Below are positions 8,941 to 17,513 of a DNA stretch of 64,000 bases, piece after piece. The first letter of the stretch is position 1. Each line of letters opens with the position of its first letter. A program made the position numbers and the translations under genes. Source of the stretch: a bacterium (GTDB taxonomy: Bacteria; CAIWAD01); contig JAUIFJ010000007.1 of NCBI GenBank assembly GCA_030429345.1, positions 93,887-157,886 on the forward strand, in the 5' to 3' direction. Under the pieces are notes generated by a model, which had not been told where the DNA came from, searched no databases, and saw only the letters and a list, made by a program, of their open reading frames with translations.

Positions 8941-10222
8941 GCGAGCTCTCCTTTTGCTGCTCTTGCCGGTCGCAGAGCGCCGGCAGGGCGACCACGCGTC
9001 CGTCGTGACACAGAACCGGCTGGGCCCTCAGGGGAAGGGGCAGGGCCGCTTCCGAGAGCAGGTCGCTGATGCGGCGCCGCGGCCTGCCGGGCAGTTCCAG
9101 CCGTTCACCGGGGCGGGCGGGCCGCAGCAGCCATTCCCCGCGGGGCGGATCCGGAATCCGGATACAGGTCCGTCCCGGCGCTTGCCCCCAGCCATAGTGT
9201 GTGACACCGACGCGGCCCCGGCACCCGGGCTTCAGCCGCGCCTGCGCCGGCGGCAGTTCCCAACGATGGAAACAGACCCGGTCCCGCGTCAGGCTGATCT
9301 GCCAGCCGCGGCCCAGGTCCTGCCAGCCGCCGGAGCTTCCCCGGCGGCAGAAATCCAGCAGGTCCGCCAGGCGGCTTTTCGAGGGGCTGCGGGTCCAGGC
9401 CCCGAGCCGCCTCCCAAGCCCCTCGAGGGCCAGCTGTATTACTGGATCATAATACCGTTCCAAGCCCGATCGGACAAATTGCAGCCCCCAGCTGCGACGT
9501 TCCAGGCCCTGTATACGAAGCAGTCCCCCTGCCTCCTTCCGAAGGCCCTTGGCGAGGGGAGCGGCTTCCCGCGCGATCCCGGTCAAGAGCGGCGCAACGC
9601 CGGGCGCATCCGGCAGGCCGCCGAGTCGCAGGCGGTTGCGCAGACGGCCCCTGTCCTGATTGCTGCTGTCCTCGACCCATGACTCACCCCTTGCCCGCAG
9701 CCAGTCACGCAAGGCCTGCCGCTCCTGGTCCAGCAGGGGCTTGAGCCAACGGCCTGCTCGCTCGGACATGCCGGCAAGGCCCAGGGGAAGGCGCTCCCGG
9801 ACGAGGGCCATCAGCACCTGCTCGCGCTGGTCGTTGGCCTGGTGGCCGGTCAGGATCCGCCAGCCCGGCGCTGCCGCCTGTTCGGCAAAGGCGCGGCGCA
9901 AGGTCCGGGCGGCGGCCAGGCGGTTTCCCTCTTGAGGAAGAGGGGCGCAGCGGCATGCCAACGGCAGGTTTCGGCCTTCTGCGAAAGAGCGCACGAAGGC
10001 TTCGTCCCTGTCGGAATCGGGGCGGGTCTTGTGGTTGAGATGCAGCAGAAGCAGAGGCAGCTTCTGCTGCCGGCAGTAGCAGGCGGCCAGCAGGGCCAGG
10101 GCAACAGAATCGGAGCCGCCGCTCACAAGCGCAAGCAGTCCGGCAGGAGGGTCGGGGCAGTTCCTGGCCAGAGCCTCCCGGAACAGGCTTTCGGGCGAAC
10201 CCCCGGCCGGAGCAGGCATCAC
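8903..10222 (-). CDS. tilS: tRNA(Ile)-lysidine synthase
   Basis: A 439-residue protein with the N-type PP-loop SGGSDS (34-39) and downstream LLHLNHKTR, GHQANDQREQVLM and PLLDQERQALRDWL, typical of TilS. It converts C34 of the CAU-anticodon tRNA-Ile2 to lysidine so that it reads AUA. The C-terminal TilS substrate-binding region (WLLRPARPGERLELPGR) is present. The start overlaps the upstream gene's stop (ATGA). It lies downstream of two CAU-anticodon tRNAs, which is suggestive but may be chance. Confidence 0.95.
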   Translation of the reverse strand: MMPAPAGGSPESLFREALARNCPDPPAGLLALVSGGSDSVALALLAACYCRQQKLPLLLLHLNHKTRPDSDRDEAFVRSFAEGRNLPLACRCAPLPQEGNRLAAARTLRRAFAEQAAAPGWRILTGHQANDQREQVLMALVRERLPLGLAGMSERAGRWLKPLLDQERQALRDWLRARGESWVEDSSNQDRGRLRNRLRLGGLPDAPGVAPLLTGIAREAAPLAKGLRKEAGGLLRIQGLERRSWGLQFVRSGLERYYDPVIQLALEGLGRRLGAWTRSPSKSRLADLLDFCRRGSSGGWQDLGRGWQISLTRDRVCFHRWELPPAQARLKPGCRGRVGVTHYGWGQAPGRTCIRIPDPPRGEWLLRPARPGERLELPGRPRRRISDLLSEAALPLPLRAQPVLCHDGRVVALPALCDRQEQQKESSHERQCLWIDLPA

Positions 10223-10878
10223 TCGACGTTGTCGACAGGTACGCGAAAGTCCCGGTTGAGGGTCTGGCCGGCGATCAGGTCCATGGCCACGCCGTCGTGG
10301 ATGGTGCGGTTGCGGTAACGCACTTCAAGGTCGTAGTGGTAGCTCTCGGCGTGATCCCCTTCACGGATCATGGGCAGGTTGAGAAAGGCGAAACGCCCCT
10401 GCTGGTCGCTCTTGGTCGAGCGGAACTGGGTGGAGCGCCCTCCGGGGGAGCCGCGACGCAGGATCAGCTGCACTCCGCTGATGGGATGTCCGTCCGCCTC
10501 GCTGCTGATCCGGCCCGAGACATGGCCCGCCGGCCCTCTGGCCGGTGTGCGCCGGTCCTGTCCGGTTTCTCGGGTCCCGCCGGGCGCTTCGCGCCTTTCC
10601 GGGCCGCGATATTCGCTTTGGCTGCGGGCTTCGATGCCGGTGTTGGCGGGCAGGCCGCTCTGGTCGCCCAGCTGGACCTTGAGGTTCATGACGGCGTCTT
10701 CGAAATCGCCGGGTTCGAAGACCCCCTTGTCCTCCAGCAGCATCACCAGCGCGTTGATGCGCCGGTTGATCTCGGAAGCACTGTTCGTGCTGCCGCTGTT
10801 GCCGGCGCTCTTGCGGGCCGGCCGCGCCGGCTTGCTGCGCTTGCCCTGGGTCGAGGACGGACTGGCGCTTTCCTGCAT
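10219..10878 (-). CDS. hypothetical protein with basic low-complexity N-terminus and carboxypeptidase-regulatory-like domain
   Basis: The frame stays open back into the tRNA-Met gene, but the first usable start outside the tRNA is the ATG at 10878, giving 219 residues; its ribosome-binding site is weak. Residues 1-40 are Ser/Lys/Arg/Pro-rich, a helical segment follows (INRRINALVMLLEDKGVFEPGDFEDAVMNLK), then a disordered stretch and a C-terminal beta domain (HVSGRISSEADGHPISGVQL ... QQGRFAFLNLP) resembling CarboxypepD_reg/transthyretin-like folds. No signal peptide is seen from this start. It is coupled to tilS. Function unknown. Confidence 0.6.
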   Translation of the reverse strand: MQESASPSSTQGKRSKPARPARKSAGNSGSTNSASEINRRINALVMLLEDKGVFEPGDFEDAVMNLKVQLGDQSGLPANTGIEARSQSEYRGPERREAPGGTRETGQDRRTPARGPAGHVSGRISSEADGHPISGVQLILRRGSPGGRSTQFRSTKSDQQGRFAFLNLPMIREGDHAESYHYDLEVRYRNRTIHDGVAMDLIAGQTLNRDFRVPVDNVE

Positions 10879-11082
10879 GCCGCTCTTGGGGCGTGCGGAT
10901 CCGGATGCGGATCGTCTGGGGCGCTGTGAGCGCCCGCTCTGGCGTTTCGGTTTCGTAAGAACCCCGGTGCTGAATAGAAGTGATGGGATAGCCGGGGGCT
11001 CGAAGGAGCCCGGCAGGATCGGGTGATCCGGGTATCGCTTGCGAAGGGGCTGCGATGACAGGGCTGCCGGCCGTCCCGGGAA

Positions 11083-11156
11083 TAGCAGTGCAGGGACTCG
11101 AACCCCGGACACGCGGATTATGATTCCGCTGCTCTAACCAGCTGAGCTACACTGCC
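11083..11156 (-). tRNA. tRNA-Met (CAT), elongator type
   Basis: A cloverleaf folds on the minus strand: acceptor GGCAGTG pairs with CACTGCT, D-arm GCTCAGCTGGTTAGAGC, anticodon stem GCGGA/TCCGC with loop ATCATAA (anticodon CAT), and T-arm GGGGTTCGAGTCCC. A73 is encoded and no CCA follows. Position 1-72 is paired (wobble), so it is not the initiator. A CAT anticodon could also be tRNA-Ile2 before lysidine modification; overall sequence favours elongator Met. Confidence 0.9.
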
Positions 11157-11176
11157 AGGATTTCCCCTTTCGGGAA

Positions 11177-11249
<73 letters not shown>

Positions 11250-11262
11250 ATGAATAGACGCC

Positions 11263-11292
11263 GAATGTACCCAAGGCAAAGTGCATTCGCAA
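11263..11292 (-). promoter_or_regulatory. Bacteroidetes-type promoter for the tRNA-tilS-ftsH transcript
   Basis: Minus-strand TTG, 20 bases, then TACATTC. The predicted start falls a few bases before the initiator tRNA 5' end. No other clear promoter is seen before hpt, so the two tRNAs and downstream mRNAs may share this start. Confidence 0.6.
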
Positions 11293-11314
11293 GCCTTGGA
11301 CATCTGGAAGGGGG

Positions 11315-13297
11315 CTAGCCTTTCAGTTTGGAACGCACCCAGTTCTCCAGCCCTTCCGCCAGGAGCAGTTCCTGGGCCGCCGCGCCAAGGGGCGGCAGGC
11401 TCCATTCCTTCCCGCCGCAGCGCAGGCGGCAGGCGCGGAAGTCGAGCTCTATCGGCAGCCGCAGGCGCCGACTCAGGCCCTCGCCGCTGTCCTGCTCGCG
11501 CACCCACTGCAGGAAGCCTGGAGCCTCCAGGACCAGAAAGCCGTTGTTCAGCGCGTTGCGCTTGTAGGTCTCGCTGAGGCTTCCCGCCAGCACGAGCTGA
11601 ATGCCGAAGGCCTTGAGCGCCGTCGCCGCCTGTTCGCGGCTGCTGCCGGTGCCGAAGTTGAATCCGCCCAGCAGAATATCGCCCGGGCGGGCCAGCTGCC
11701 GGAAATCGGGATCGTAGTTCTCCATGACGACACGGGCCTGGCCTTCCAGGGTGATGTCATCCTGGTAGGTGTACTTGCCCGGATAAATCCCGTCCGTGTT
11801 CAGGTTGTCCTGCGGACAGTAGATCACATCGCCCTGCAGGGTCTGCGGAAAGCCGGGCAGCAGGTTCAGGCTGCCGCTGAAGGCCGGAGCGTCCTCCCGC
11901 TGGCGCAGTTCGGCTTCCGGCGCTTCGTCTTCCAGGCCGAAGGGGTCGCAGATCTTCCCGGCGATCGCCGAGGCGGCCACCACCGCCGGAGACGCCAGGT
12001 AGGCGCTGGCATTCGGGGAGCCCATGCGCCCCTTGAAGTTGCGGTTGGTGGCGCTGATGCCCACCTCGCCATCCTCCAGCAGGCCCGTGCCCAGGCCGAT
12101 GCAGGGACCGCAGCCCGGCGGCAGCACCCTGGCGCCGGCATCCAGCAGCACCTGCCAGTCGCCGGCCAGTTCCGCGTCCTGCTGCACCTCGCTGGAAGCG
12201 GCTGCCACATAGAATTCGACGCCATCGGCGATCTTCTTGCCCTTCAGCACCTTGGCCGCTTCCTGCAGGTCCTCCTTGCGGCTGTTGACGCAGCTGACCA
12301 GGTAGGCCTTCTGGATCGCCAACCCTTCCTGCTGCAGGCGCGCGGCGCTGGTCATGGTCTTCACGTTGTGCGGACCGGTGACCATGGGACGGACCGTCGA
12401 AAGGTTCAGCCGGATCTCAAGCGCATAGTGGGCGTCCTCGTCCGCTTTCAGATTGCGTTCGATCAGCTGCTCGAGTCGTGTCGCATTGAGGCGCGGGTGC
12501 AGTCCGCCGCCATCCTCGTCCGACGGCACTCCGGCCAGGCCGCGCCGTTCCACCGTGGCGATGCGTTCGCGCAGCCAGTCCAGACAGACCCCGTCGATCG
12601 GGAAGACGCCGGCCAGCGCGCCCCACTCGGTGGTCATGTTGGCGATGCTCAGGCGCTCAGCGATGCTCAGGCCTTCCACCCCGGATCCGGTGAACTCGAC
12701 GGCGTGATTCAGCACCTCGTCCTGGTTGAACATGCCGCAAAGGGTCAGGATCACGTCCTTGCCGCTGACGCCGGGCTTCAGTTCGCCTTCCAGCACCACC
12801 TTGGCCACCGGCGGCACCTGCCACCAGGTACGCCCGGTGGCCCAGATGGCCGCGGCGTCGGTACGCACGATGGGCGAGCCCAGGCAGCCCAGGCCGCCGT
12901 ACATGTTGGAATGGCTGTCGCTGGCCACGACCATCGAGCCGGGCCAGGCGTAGCCCTCTTCGCACATGATCTGGTGTCCGATGCCGCGTCCCGCTCCATA
13001 AAAGTCCAGGCCCATGTCGCGGGCGAAGGACTGAATGCGGGCGTACTTCTCCAGGTTGGCCTCGCCGGTGTCCTGGATGTTGTGATCCAGGGCGATCACC
13101 ACCTGGCGGGGATCGGCGACCCGCCGCGCCCCGATGCTGTTGAACTTGGGAATGATGGCCCCCGTATTGTCGTGAGACATGACATGGGCCGGGCGCACGC
13201 TGAGGTAACTTCCGCTGCGCACTTCCTCGTCGGCCTGCAGGCCGACGGCGTATCGTTGGGCGATTTTCTCGATCAGGTTCTGGGGCATGTCGGCCAC
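11315..13297 (-). CDS. homoaconitase-like aconitase-family hydratase (fused large and small domains)
   Basis: A 660-residue enzyme containing both the Fe-S catalytic region and the C-terminal swivel domain in one chain. FYGAGRGIGHQIM, VVASDSHSNMYGGLGCLG and DAAAIWATGRTWWQVPPVAK, then CVNSRKED, GCGPCIGLG (two of the three cluster cysteines), ISATNRNFKGRMGS and the swivel motif GGFNFGTGSSREQA are recalled as closest to fungal Lys4-type homoaconitases rather than AcnA/AcnB. It could isomerise citrate or homocitrate. The GTG at 13297 is chosen because AGGAGG sits 8 nt before it. Family is certain, substrate is not. Confidence 0.85.
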   Translation of the reverse strand: MADMPQNLIEKIAQRYAVGLQADEEVRSGSYLSVRPAHVMSHDNTGAIIPKFNSIGARRVADPRQVVIALDHNIQDTGEANLEKYARIQSFARDMGLDFYGAGRGIGHQIMCEEGYAWPGSMVVASDSHSNMYGGLGCLGSPIVRTDAAAIWATGRTWWQVPPVAKVVLEGELKPGVSGKDVILTLCGMFNQDEVLNHAVEFTGSGVEGLSIAERLSIANMTTEWGALAGVFPIDGVCLDWLRERIATVERRGLAGVPSDEDGGGLHPRLNATRLEQLIERNLKADEDAHYALEIRLNLSTVRPMVTGPHNVKTMTSAARLQQEGLAIQKAYLVSCVNSRKEDLQEAAKVLKGKKIADGVEFYVAAASSEVQQDAELAGDWQVLLDAGARVLPPGCGPCIGLGTGLLEDGEVGISATNRNFKGRMGSPNASAYLASPAVVAASAIAGKICDPFGLEDEAPEAELRQREDAPAFSGSLNLLPGFPQTLQGDVIYCPQDNLNTDGIYPGKYTYQDDITLEGQARVVMENYDPDFRQLARPGDILLGGFNFGTGSSREQAATALKAFGIQLVLAGSLSETYKRNALNNGFLVLEAPGFLQWVREQDSGEGLSRRLRLPIELDFRACRLRCGGKEWSLPPLGAAAQELLLAEGLENWVRSKLKG

Positions 13298-13356
13298 CTA
13301 TGGTTCCTCCTGTCGGAGGGCCTTTCCGGCGGGTGCAGGTGTTCCGTTCAGGCGTC

Positions 13357-13386
13357 GAATCTACGCATTTGCCCTGCGGGGGGCAA
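13357..13386 (-). promoter_or_regulatory. Bacteroidetes-type promoter for the homoaconitase-like gene
   Basis: Minus-strand CTTG, 20 bases, then TAGATTC, about 53 nt upstream of the GTG start. Spacing and sequence match the other promoters in the window. Confidence 0.55.
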
Positions 13387-13420
13387 GGTCAGCTACCGGA
13401 CCTGGTGTCACATGGTTCCC

Positions 13421-13627
13421 TCAGTCGTCGATCACCGTGACGCCCTCGGCGGTAGGACCCTTTTCGCCTTCGACCAGCCGGAAACTGACGTCCTGCCCCG
13501 GCTTGAGCACCCGGTGCCCCTTGCCGCGGATCTGCGAGAAGTGCACGAAGATGTCCTTCTCCATGCCCAGGCTGGAAATGAAGCCGTAGCCGTGCCGTTC
13601 GTCGAAGAACTTGACTGTTCCCAGCAT
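13421..13627 (-). CDS. cold-shock domain protein (CspA family)
   Basis: A 68-residue single cold-shock domain. RNP1 is HGYGFISS and RNP2 is DIFVHFSQI, the nucleic-acid-binding motifs of the OB fold. These proteins act as RNA chaperones or antiterminators. It starts 14 bases after the stop of the acyl-CoA carboxylase gene, so it is probably cotranscribed with it; in many genomes csp genes stand alone. Length and motifs are standard. Confidence 0.93.
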   Translation of the reverse strand: MLGTVKFFDERHGYGFISSLGMEKDIFVHFSQIRGKGHRVLKPGQDVSFRLVEGEKGPTAEGVTVIDD

Positions 13628-13641
13628 GCGTCCGCCTTGTT

Positions 13642-15288
13642 CTAGGTCTGCAGCACCCCGGTGCGCAGAGGGGGGATATCCGGATTGTGGCTGGCGACGC
13701 GGAGCGCCATGTCGATGCGCGATCGCATCTCGCGGGGATCAATGATCTCGTCGACCCAGAGGCGGGCCGCCGCGTAGACGGGATCCATTTCCCGCTCGTA
13801 CTTTTCCTGGATCTCCTTGAGCAGGGCAGCCTTCTCTTCGGCCGTCAGCTCGTGTCCGCGACGTTTTTCCTGCCCCACGCGAATGTCGAGCAGCACATTC
13901 GCCGCCTGCTGGCCGCCCATGACCGCGATGCGCGAGGCGGGCAGGCTGTAGATGAAGCGCGGATCATAGGCCTTGCCACAGAGGGCGTAGTTGCCGGCTC
14001 CGAAGCTGTTGCCGACGATGAAGGTGATCTTGGGCACCACCGAATTGGCGACAGCGTTGACCAGCTTGGCCCCGTCCTTGATGATGCCGCCATGCTCGGA
14101 CTTGGACCCGACCATGAAGCCGGTGACATCCTGCAGAAAGACCAGCGGAATGCGTCTTTGGTTGCAGTTCAGGATGAAACGCGTCGCCTTGTCGGCGCTG
14201 TCGCTGTAGATGACCCCGCCCATCTGCATCTCGCCGCCGGCGCTCTTGACCACCGTGCGCTGGTTGGCGACGATGCCCACGCTCCAGCCCTCGACGCGCG
14301 CCGTGCCGCAGAGCAGGGTCTTGCCGTAATCCGGTTTGTACTCGACCCATTCGCTGCCGTCGACCAGGCGGGCCAGCAGTTCGCGGCTGTCCCAGGGGCG
14401 CCCCAGGTCGGCGGGCAGGATGTCGGGCATCTCCTCCGCGGCAAAGGCCGGCTCGCGGGGCTCGATGCGATCAAAGACCTGGGCGGCCTTGTGGTTCATG
14501 GAGGCGAAGATCTCACGAATGCGGCGCAGGCAGTCCTCGTCGTCCTCCGCCGCGTAGTCGCAGACTCCGCTGAGCCCGCAATGGACATCGGCTCCGCCCA
14601 GGGATTCGTTGTCGATCACTTCGCCGATGGCCGCTCGCACCAGGTGGCTGCCCGCCAGGAAGACGCTGCCCGTACCGCGGACGATCAGCGCTTCGTCGGA
14701 CATGATCGGCAGGTAGGCGCCGCCGGCGACGCAGCTGCCCATGATGGCGGCGATCTGCGGGACACCCATGGCGCTCAAGACCGCGTTGTTGCGGAAGATG
14801 CGGCCGAAGTGCTCCTTGTCGGGGAAGATCTCGTCCTGTCGCGGCAGGAAGACTCCCGCGCTGTCGACCAGGTAGACAATGGGCAGGCGGTTCTCGAGGC
14901 AGATTTCCTGGGCCCGCAGGTTCTTCTTGGCGGTGATCGGGAACCAGGCGCCGGCCTTGACGGTGGCGTCATTGGCGACGATCATCGCTTCGCGCCCCGC
15001 AATCCGCCCGACGCCCATCACCGTTCCGGCGCCGGGCACTCCGCCTTCGGCCTCGTGCATGCCTTCTCCGGCAAAGGTGCCCAGCTCCTGGAAACTGTCC
15101 GGATCACAAAGGGCGGCAATGCGCTCGCGGGCGGTCCACTTGCCCTTGGCCTTGTGGCGGGCCATGGCCTTTTCGCCTCCGCCCAGCTCGATGCGCCGGC
15201 GAATCGTGTCCACGCGCTGAAGGGCTTTTTCCTGGTGCGCTCTGCGCGCGGCGGCATCTGAAGGCAGGGGCGTCCCCAGGGCATCCAT
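13642..15288 (-). CDS. acyl-CoA carboxylase carboxyltransferase subunit (3-methylcrotonyl-CoA carboxylase beta-like)
   Basis: The ATG at 15288 gives 548 residues; upstream codons lie in the divergent promoter region. The protein has duplicated crotonase-fold halves: VDSAGVFLPRQDEIFPDKEHFG, MGSCVAGGAYLP and LGGADVHCGLSGVCDY in the first, and FLQDVTGFMVG, GNSFGAGNYALCG and MGGQQAANVL in the second. These read like MCC beta (MCCC2) rather than propionyl-CoA carboxylase beta. It would transfer CO2 from carboxybiotin to an acyl-CoA; the biotin subunit is not in this window. Promoter at 15357-15387. Confidence 0.85.
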   Translation of the reverse strand: MDALGTPLPSDAAARRAHQEKALQRVDTIRRRIELGGGEKAMARHKAKGKWTARERIAALCDPDSFQELGTFAGEGMHEAEGGVPGAGTVMGVGRIAGREAMIVANDATVKAGAWFPITAKKNLRAQEICLENRLPIVYLVDSAGVFLPRQDEIFPDKEHFGRIFRNNAVLSAMGVPQIAAIMGSCVAGGAYLPIMSDEALIVRGTGSVFLAGSHLVRAAIGEVIDNESLGGADVHCGLSGVCDYAAEDDEDCLRRIREIFASMNHKAAQVFDRIEPREPAFAAEEMPDILPADLGRPWDSRELLARLVDGSEWVEYKPDYGKTLLCGTARVEGWSVGIVANQRTVVKSAGGEMQMGGVIYSDSADKATRFILNCNQRRIPLVFLQDVTGFMVGSKSEHGGIIKDGAKLVNAVANSVVPKITFIVGNSFGAGNYALCGKAYDPRFIYSLPASRIAVMGGQQAANVLLDIRVGQEKRRGHELTAEEKAALLKEIQEKYEREMDPVYAAARLWVDEIIDPREMRSRIDMALRVASHNPDIPPLRTGVLQT

Positions 15289-15356
15289 GGCGTGTCCGAA
15301 TTGTGATGAGTTCCGTGGGCCGCATCCCCTCCGACAGTGGAAGGGAAGCAAGCGCG

Positions 15357-15387
15357 GAATGTACCGATTTCGGCGGCGCAGGCAAAA
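15357..15387 (-). promoter_or_regulatory. Bacteroidetes-type promoter for the acyl-CoA carboxylase gene
   Basis: Minus-strand TTTTG, exactly 19 bases, then TACATTC, followed by the CGC also seen in the accD promoter. The leader to the ATG is about 60 nt. Confidence 0.6.
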
Positions 15388-15406
15388 GACAGGGGCCCGG
15401 GGGCAA

Positions 15407-15435
15407 GTGTCACTCCGCCTTCGGCTTTCTATATT
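15407..15435 (+). promoter_or_regulatory. probable promoter for the Fe-S ETF oxidoreductase gene
   Basis: GTG, 20 bases, then TATATTC, divergent from the carboxylase promoter. The -7-like element fits; the -33 element matches only two of three bases. A GGAG ribosome-binding site follows at 15454-15457. Confidence 0.4.
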
Positions 15436-15464
15436 CCACGCAGTCAACCTGCCGGAGATCCCAC

Positions 15465-17351
15465 ATGCTCAAGACCTTTCTCACGCTGCTGGCCCTGGGG
15501 GCCGGCGTCTCCCTTTTTGCCCTGGAACTGCGTCGCCGCCTGGCTGCCGTCGAAAAGGTCGGCCAGGGCTATCCTGAAGACCGCCCCTTTCTGCGCGCCG
15601 CGCGACTGGTTCGCGAAGTCCTCTTCCAGAGCCGCATCATCCGGCATCGCCCCGTGCCGGGCATTGCCCACGCCCTGGTCTTCTGGGCCTTCCTGGCATT
15701 CGCCCTGGAAACGCTGAACCACCTCAGCCAGGCCCTGGTGCTGCTGCCGACGGGCTTCCTGCCGGCAAGCGGCCTCTTCCACGACCTCTTCCAGGGCTTC
15801 GTCGCCTTCTTCGCCTGGGCCGCGCTGGGCGGCATCCTGACCCTCTTCGTGAGACGCTTCGTCCTGCGTCCCGCCCCCCTCGGCAGCAAGCTTTCCTGGG
15901 AAAGCGGCCTGGTGGCCCTCTTCATCACGCTGCTGATGAGCACCTATCTGCTCAAGTATCACATGCCCGGGCAGTTCGGCATGGGCGCGCCTCTCGGCGA
16001 ACCCAACTGGTGGGTGCACACGCTGACGCTTTGCGCCTTCATGGCCCTGATTCCGCGCAGCAAGCACCTGCACCTGGTGCTCGGCCCGCTGGGCGTCTAC
16101 TACCGCAACGAGGTCATGGGCCACATGCAGCCCCTGGATTTCGAAGAAGAGGAAATGGGCGTCTCCTTCCTCAAGGACTTTGCCCGCAAGGACGCGCTGG
16201 CCGCCTTCGCCTGCGTGGAATGCGGGCGTTGCATGGAGCACTGCCCGGCCACCGGCACCGGCAAGAACCTGGATCCCAAGCAGGTGGTCCTGCGCGTGAG
16301 ACAGGGCATGCTCGAGAACACGGAACAGGAAGCCGTCAGTGACACAGTGGTTCCCGAAGAGTGGATCTGGCAGTGCACCACCTGCGGCGCCTGCGCCCAG
16401 CAGTGCCCCGTCGGCAACGACCAGCCCCTGCTGCTGCAGGAGATGCGCCGCGGCAAGGTCAGCGAGGGCGAGTTCCCCGCCACCATGCGGACAATGTTCG
16501 ACAACCTGGAGCGCAGCGGGAATCCCTGGCGCTACCAGGGGACGGAGGCCGCGGCCTTCATTCGCGAACTGGGCCTGCCCCCCGCCGACGGCAGCCAGAG
16601 CGTGCTCTACTGGATGGGCTGCATGGCGCGCTACGACGACGCCTACCGCAAGGTGGCGATGGACTTCGTCGCCATTCTGCGCGAGGCCGGGGTCGATTTC
16701 GGCGTGCTGCTCAACGAGAAGTGCACGGGCGACGCCGCACGCCGCGCCGGCAACGAGATGGCCTTCCAGGAACTGGCCATGGAGAACGCGGAAATGATCA
16801 ACGAGATCGCTCCCGCGACCATTGTCAGCACCTGTCCCCATTGCATACGCACCCTGAGCGAGTACAAGGACCTGGACCCGGAACTGCGCCTGGGCGAGAT
16901 CCCGATCGTGCATCACAGCAAGCTGATCAAGGACCTGATCCAGCAGGGACGGATCACGCTGAAATCCGACAGCGACTTCGAAGGCGCCAATGTGACCTAT
17001 CACGACGCCTGCTACCTTTCGCGCTACATCGGCCAGGAAGTGATCGACGCGCCCCGCGACCTCTTGAAGTACGCCGGCGCGACAGTGGTCGAACCGGAGC
17101 GTTCCGGCGACCGCAGTTTCTGCTGCGGAGCGGGCGGGGCCATGCTCTTCACCGAGGAGACCGCCGGCACGCGCATCAACCACGAACGCACCGGCGAACT
17201 GCTTCAGACCGGCGCCAAGACCGTCTGCACGGCCTGCCCCTTCTGCCGCACGATGATCAGCGACGGCGTCAACGACAAGGGCCAGGCGGAAAGCGTCGAG
17301 GTGCTCGACCTGGCCCAGCTGGTGGCGCGGTCGATGGAAACGAAGAGGTGA
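15465..17351 (+). CDS. membrane Fe-S oxidoreductase, ETF:(mena)quinone oxidoreductase-like
   Basis: A 628-residue protein, the only large plus-strand gene in the first 62 kb. Residues 1-210 hold about five TM helices with several His (NarI-like haem-b region); two [4Fe-4S] ferredoxin motifs follow (C250-C253-C256-C260 and C304-C307-C310-C314); then two CCG cysteine-rich domains (YWMGCMARYDD; YHDACYLSRY and FCCGAGGAMLF), as in HdrD/GlcF. Proteins of this build next to etfAB are known as ETF:menaquinone oxidoreductases that pass acyl-CoA dehydrogenase electrons to the quinone pool. The neighbouring etfBA, read convergently, supports that role. Confidence 0.85.
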   Translation: MLKTFLTLLALGAGVSLFALELRRRLAAVEKVGQGYPEDRPFLRAARLVREVLFQSRIIRHRPVPGIAHALVFWAFLAFALETLNHLSQALVLLPTGFLPASGLFHDLFQGFVAFFAWAALGGILTLFVRRFVLRPAPLGSKLSWESGLVALFITLLMSTYLLKYHMPGQFGMGAPLGEPNWWVHTLTLCAFMALIPRSKHLHLVLGPLGVYYRNEVMGHMQPLDFEEEEMGVSFLKDFARKDALAAFACVECGRCMEHCPATGTGKNLDPKQVVLRVRQGMLENTEQEAVSDTVVPEEWIWQCTTCGACAQQCPVGNDQPLLLQEMRRGKVSEGEFPATMRTMFDNLERSGNPWRYQGTEAAAFIRELGLPPADGSQSVLYWMGCMARYDDAYRKVAMDFVAILREAGVDFGVLLNEKCTGDAARRAGNEMAFQELAMENAEMINEIAPATIVSTCPHCIRTLSEYKDLDPELRLGEIPIVHHSKLIKDLIQQGRITLKSDSDFEGANVTYHDACYLSRYIGQEVIDAPRDLLKYAGATVVEPERSGDRSFCCGAGGAMLFTEETAGTRINHERTGELLQTGAKTVCTACPFCRTMISDGVNDKGQAESVEVLDLAQLVARSMETKR

Positions 17352-17513
17352 AGAACTCGCACAGAGCACACGGAGAAGACAGAGTACACAGAGATTGAAT
17401 GAAAAAAGGGCCTGCTTCCGATGGAAGCAGGCCCTTTGTGTTTCGCATTCAAGAAAACAGATCTCACTCTTCTCCGTGACCTCCGTCTTCTCCGTGCCCT
17501 CCGTGCGAGCTCC
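17350..17513. repeat. palindromic intergenic repeat, copy A (stop-to-stop)
   Basis: Left arm from 17350 (GAAGAACTCGCACAGAG...) and right arm to about 17512 (...CTCCGTGCGAGCTCC) are imperfect inverted copies of about 45 bases built from CACGGAG/CTCCGTG-like heptads. The element fills the whole convergent gap: it begins in the TGA of the Fe-S oxidoreductase and ends against the TAG of etfA. A terminator hairpin sits in the middle. Related copies are at 20445 and 33441. Confidence 0.75.
17402..17440. terminator. bidirectional intrinsic terminator
   Basis: A perfect 15-bp stem (AAAGGGCCTGCTTCC, loop GAT, then its complement), with A-runs before and T-rich sequence after, lies between two convergent genes. 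It should stop transcription from both sides. Confidence 0.8.

Noticed and set aside
10879..11112. N-terminal extension of the gene before tilS
   Set aside because: It would translate across part of the tRNA-Met gene and has no start codon outside the tRNA other than the ATG at 10878.
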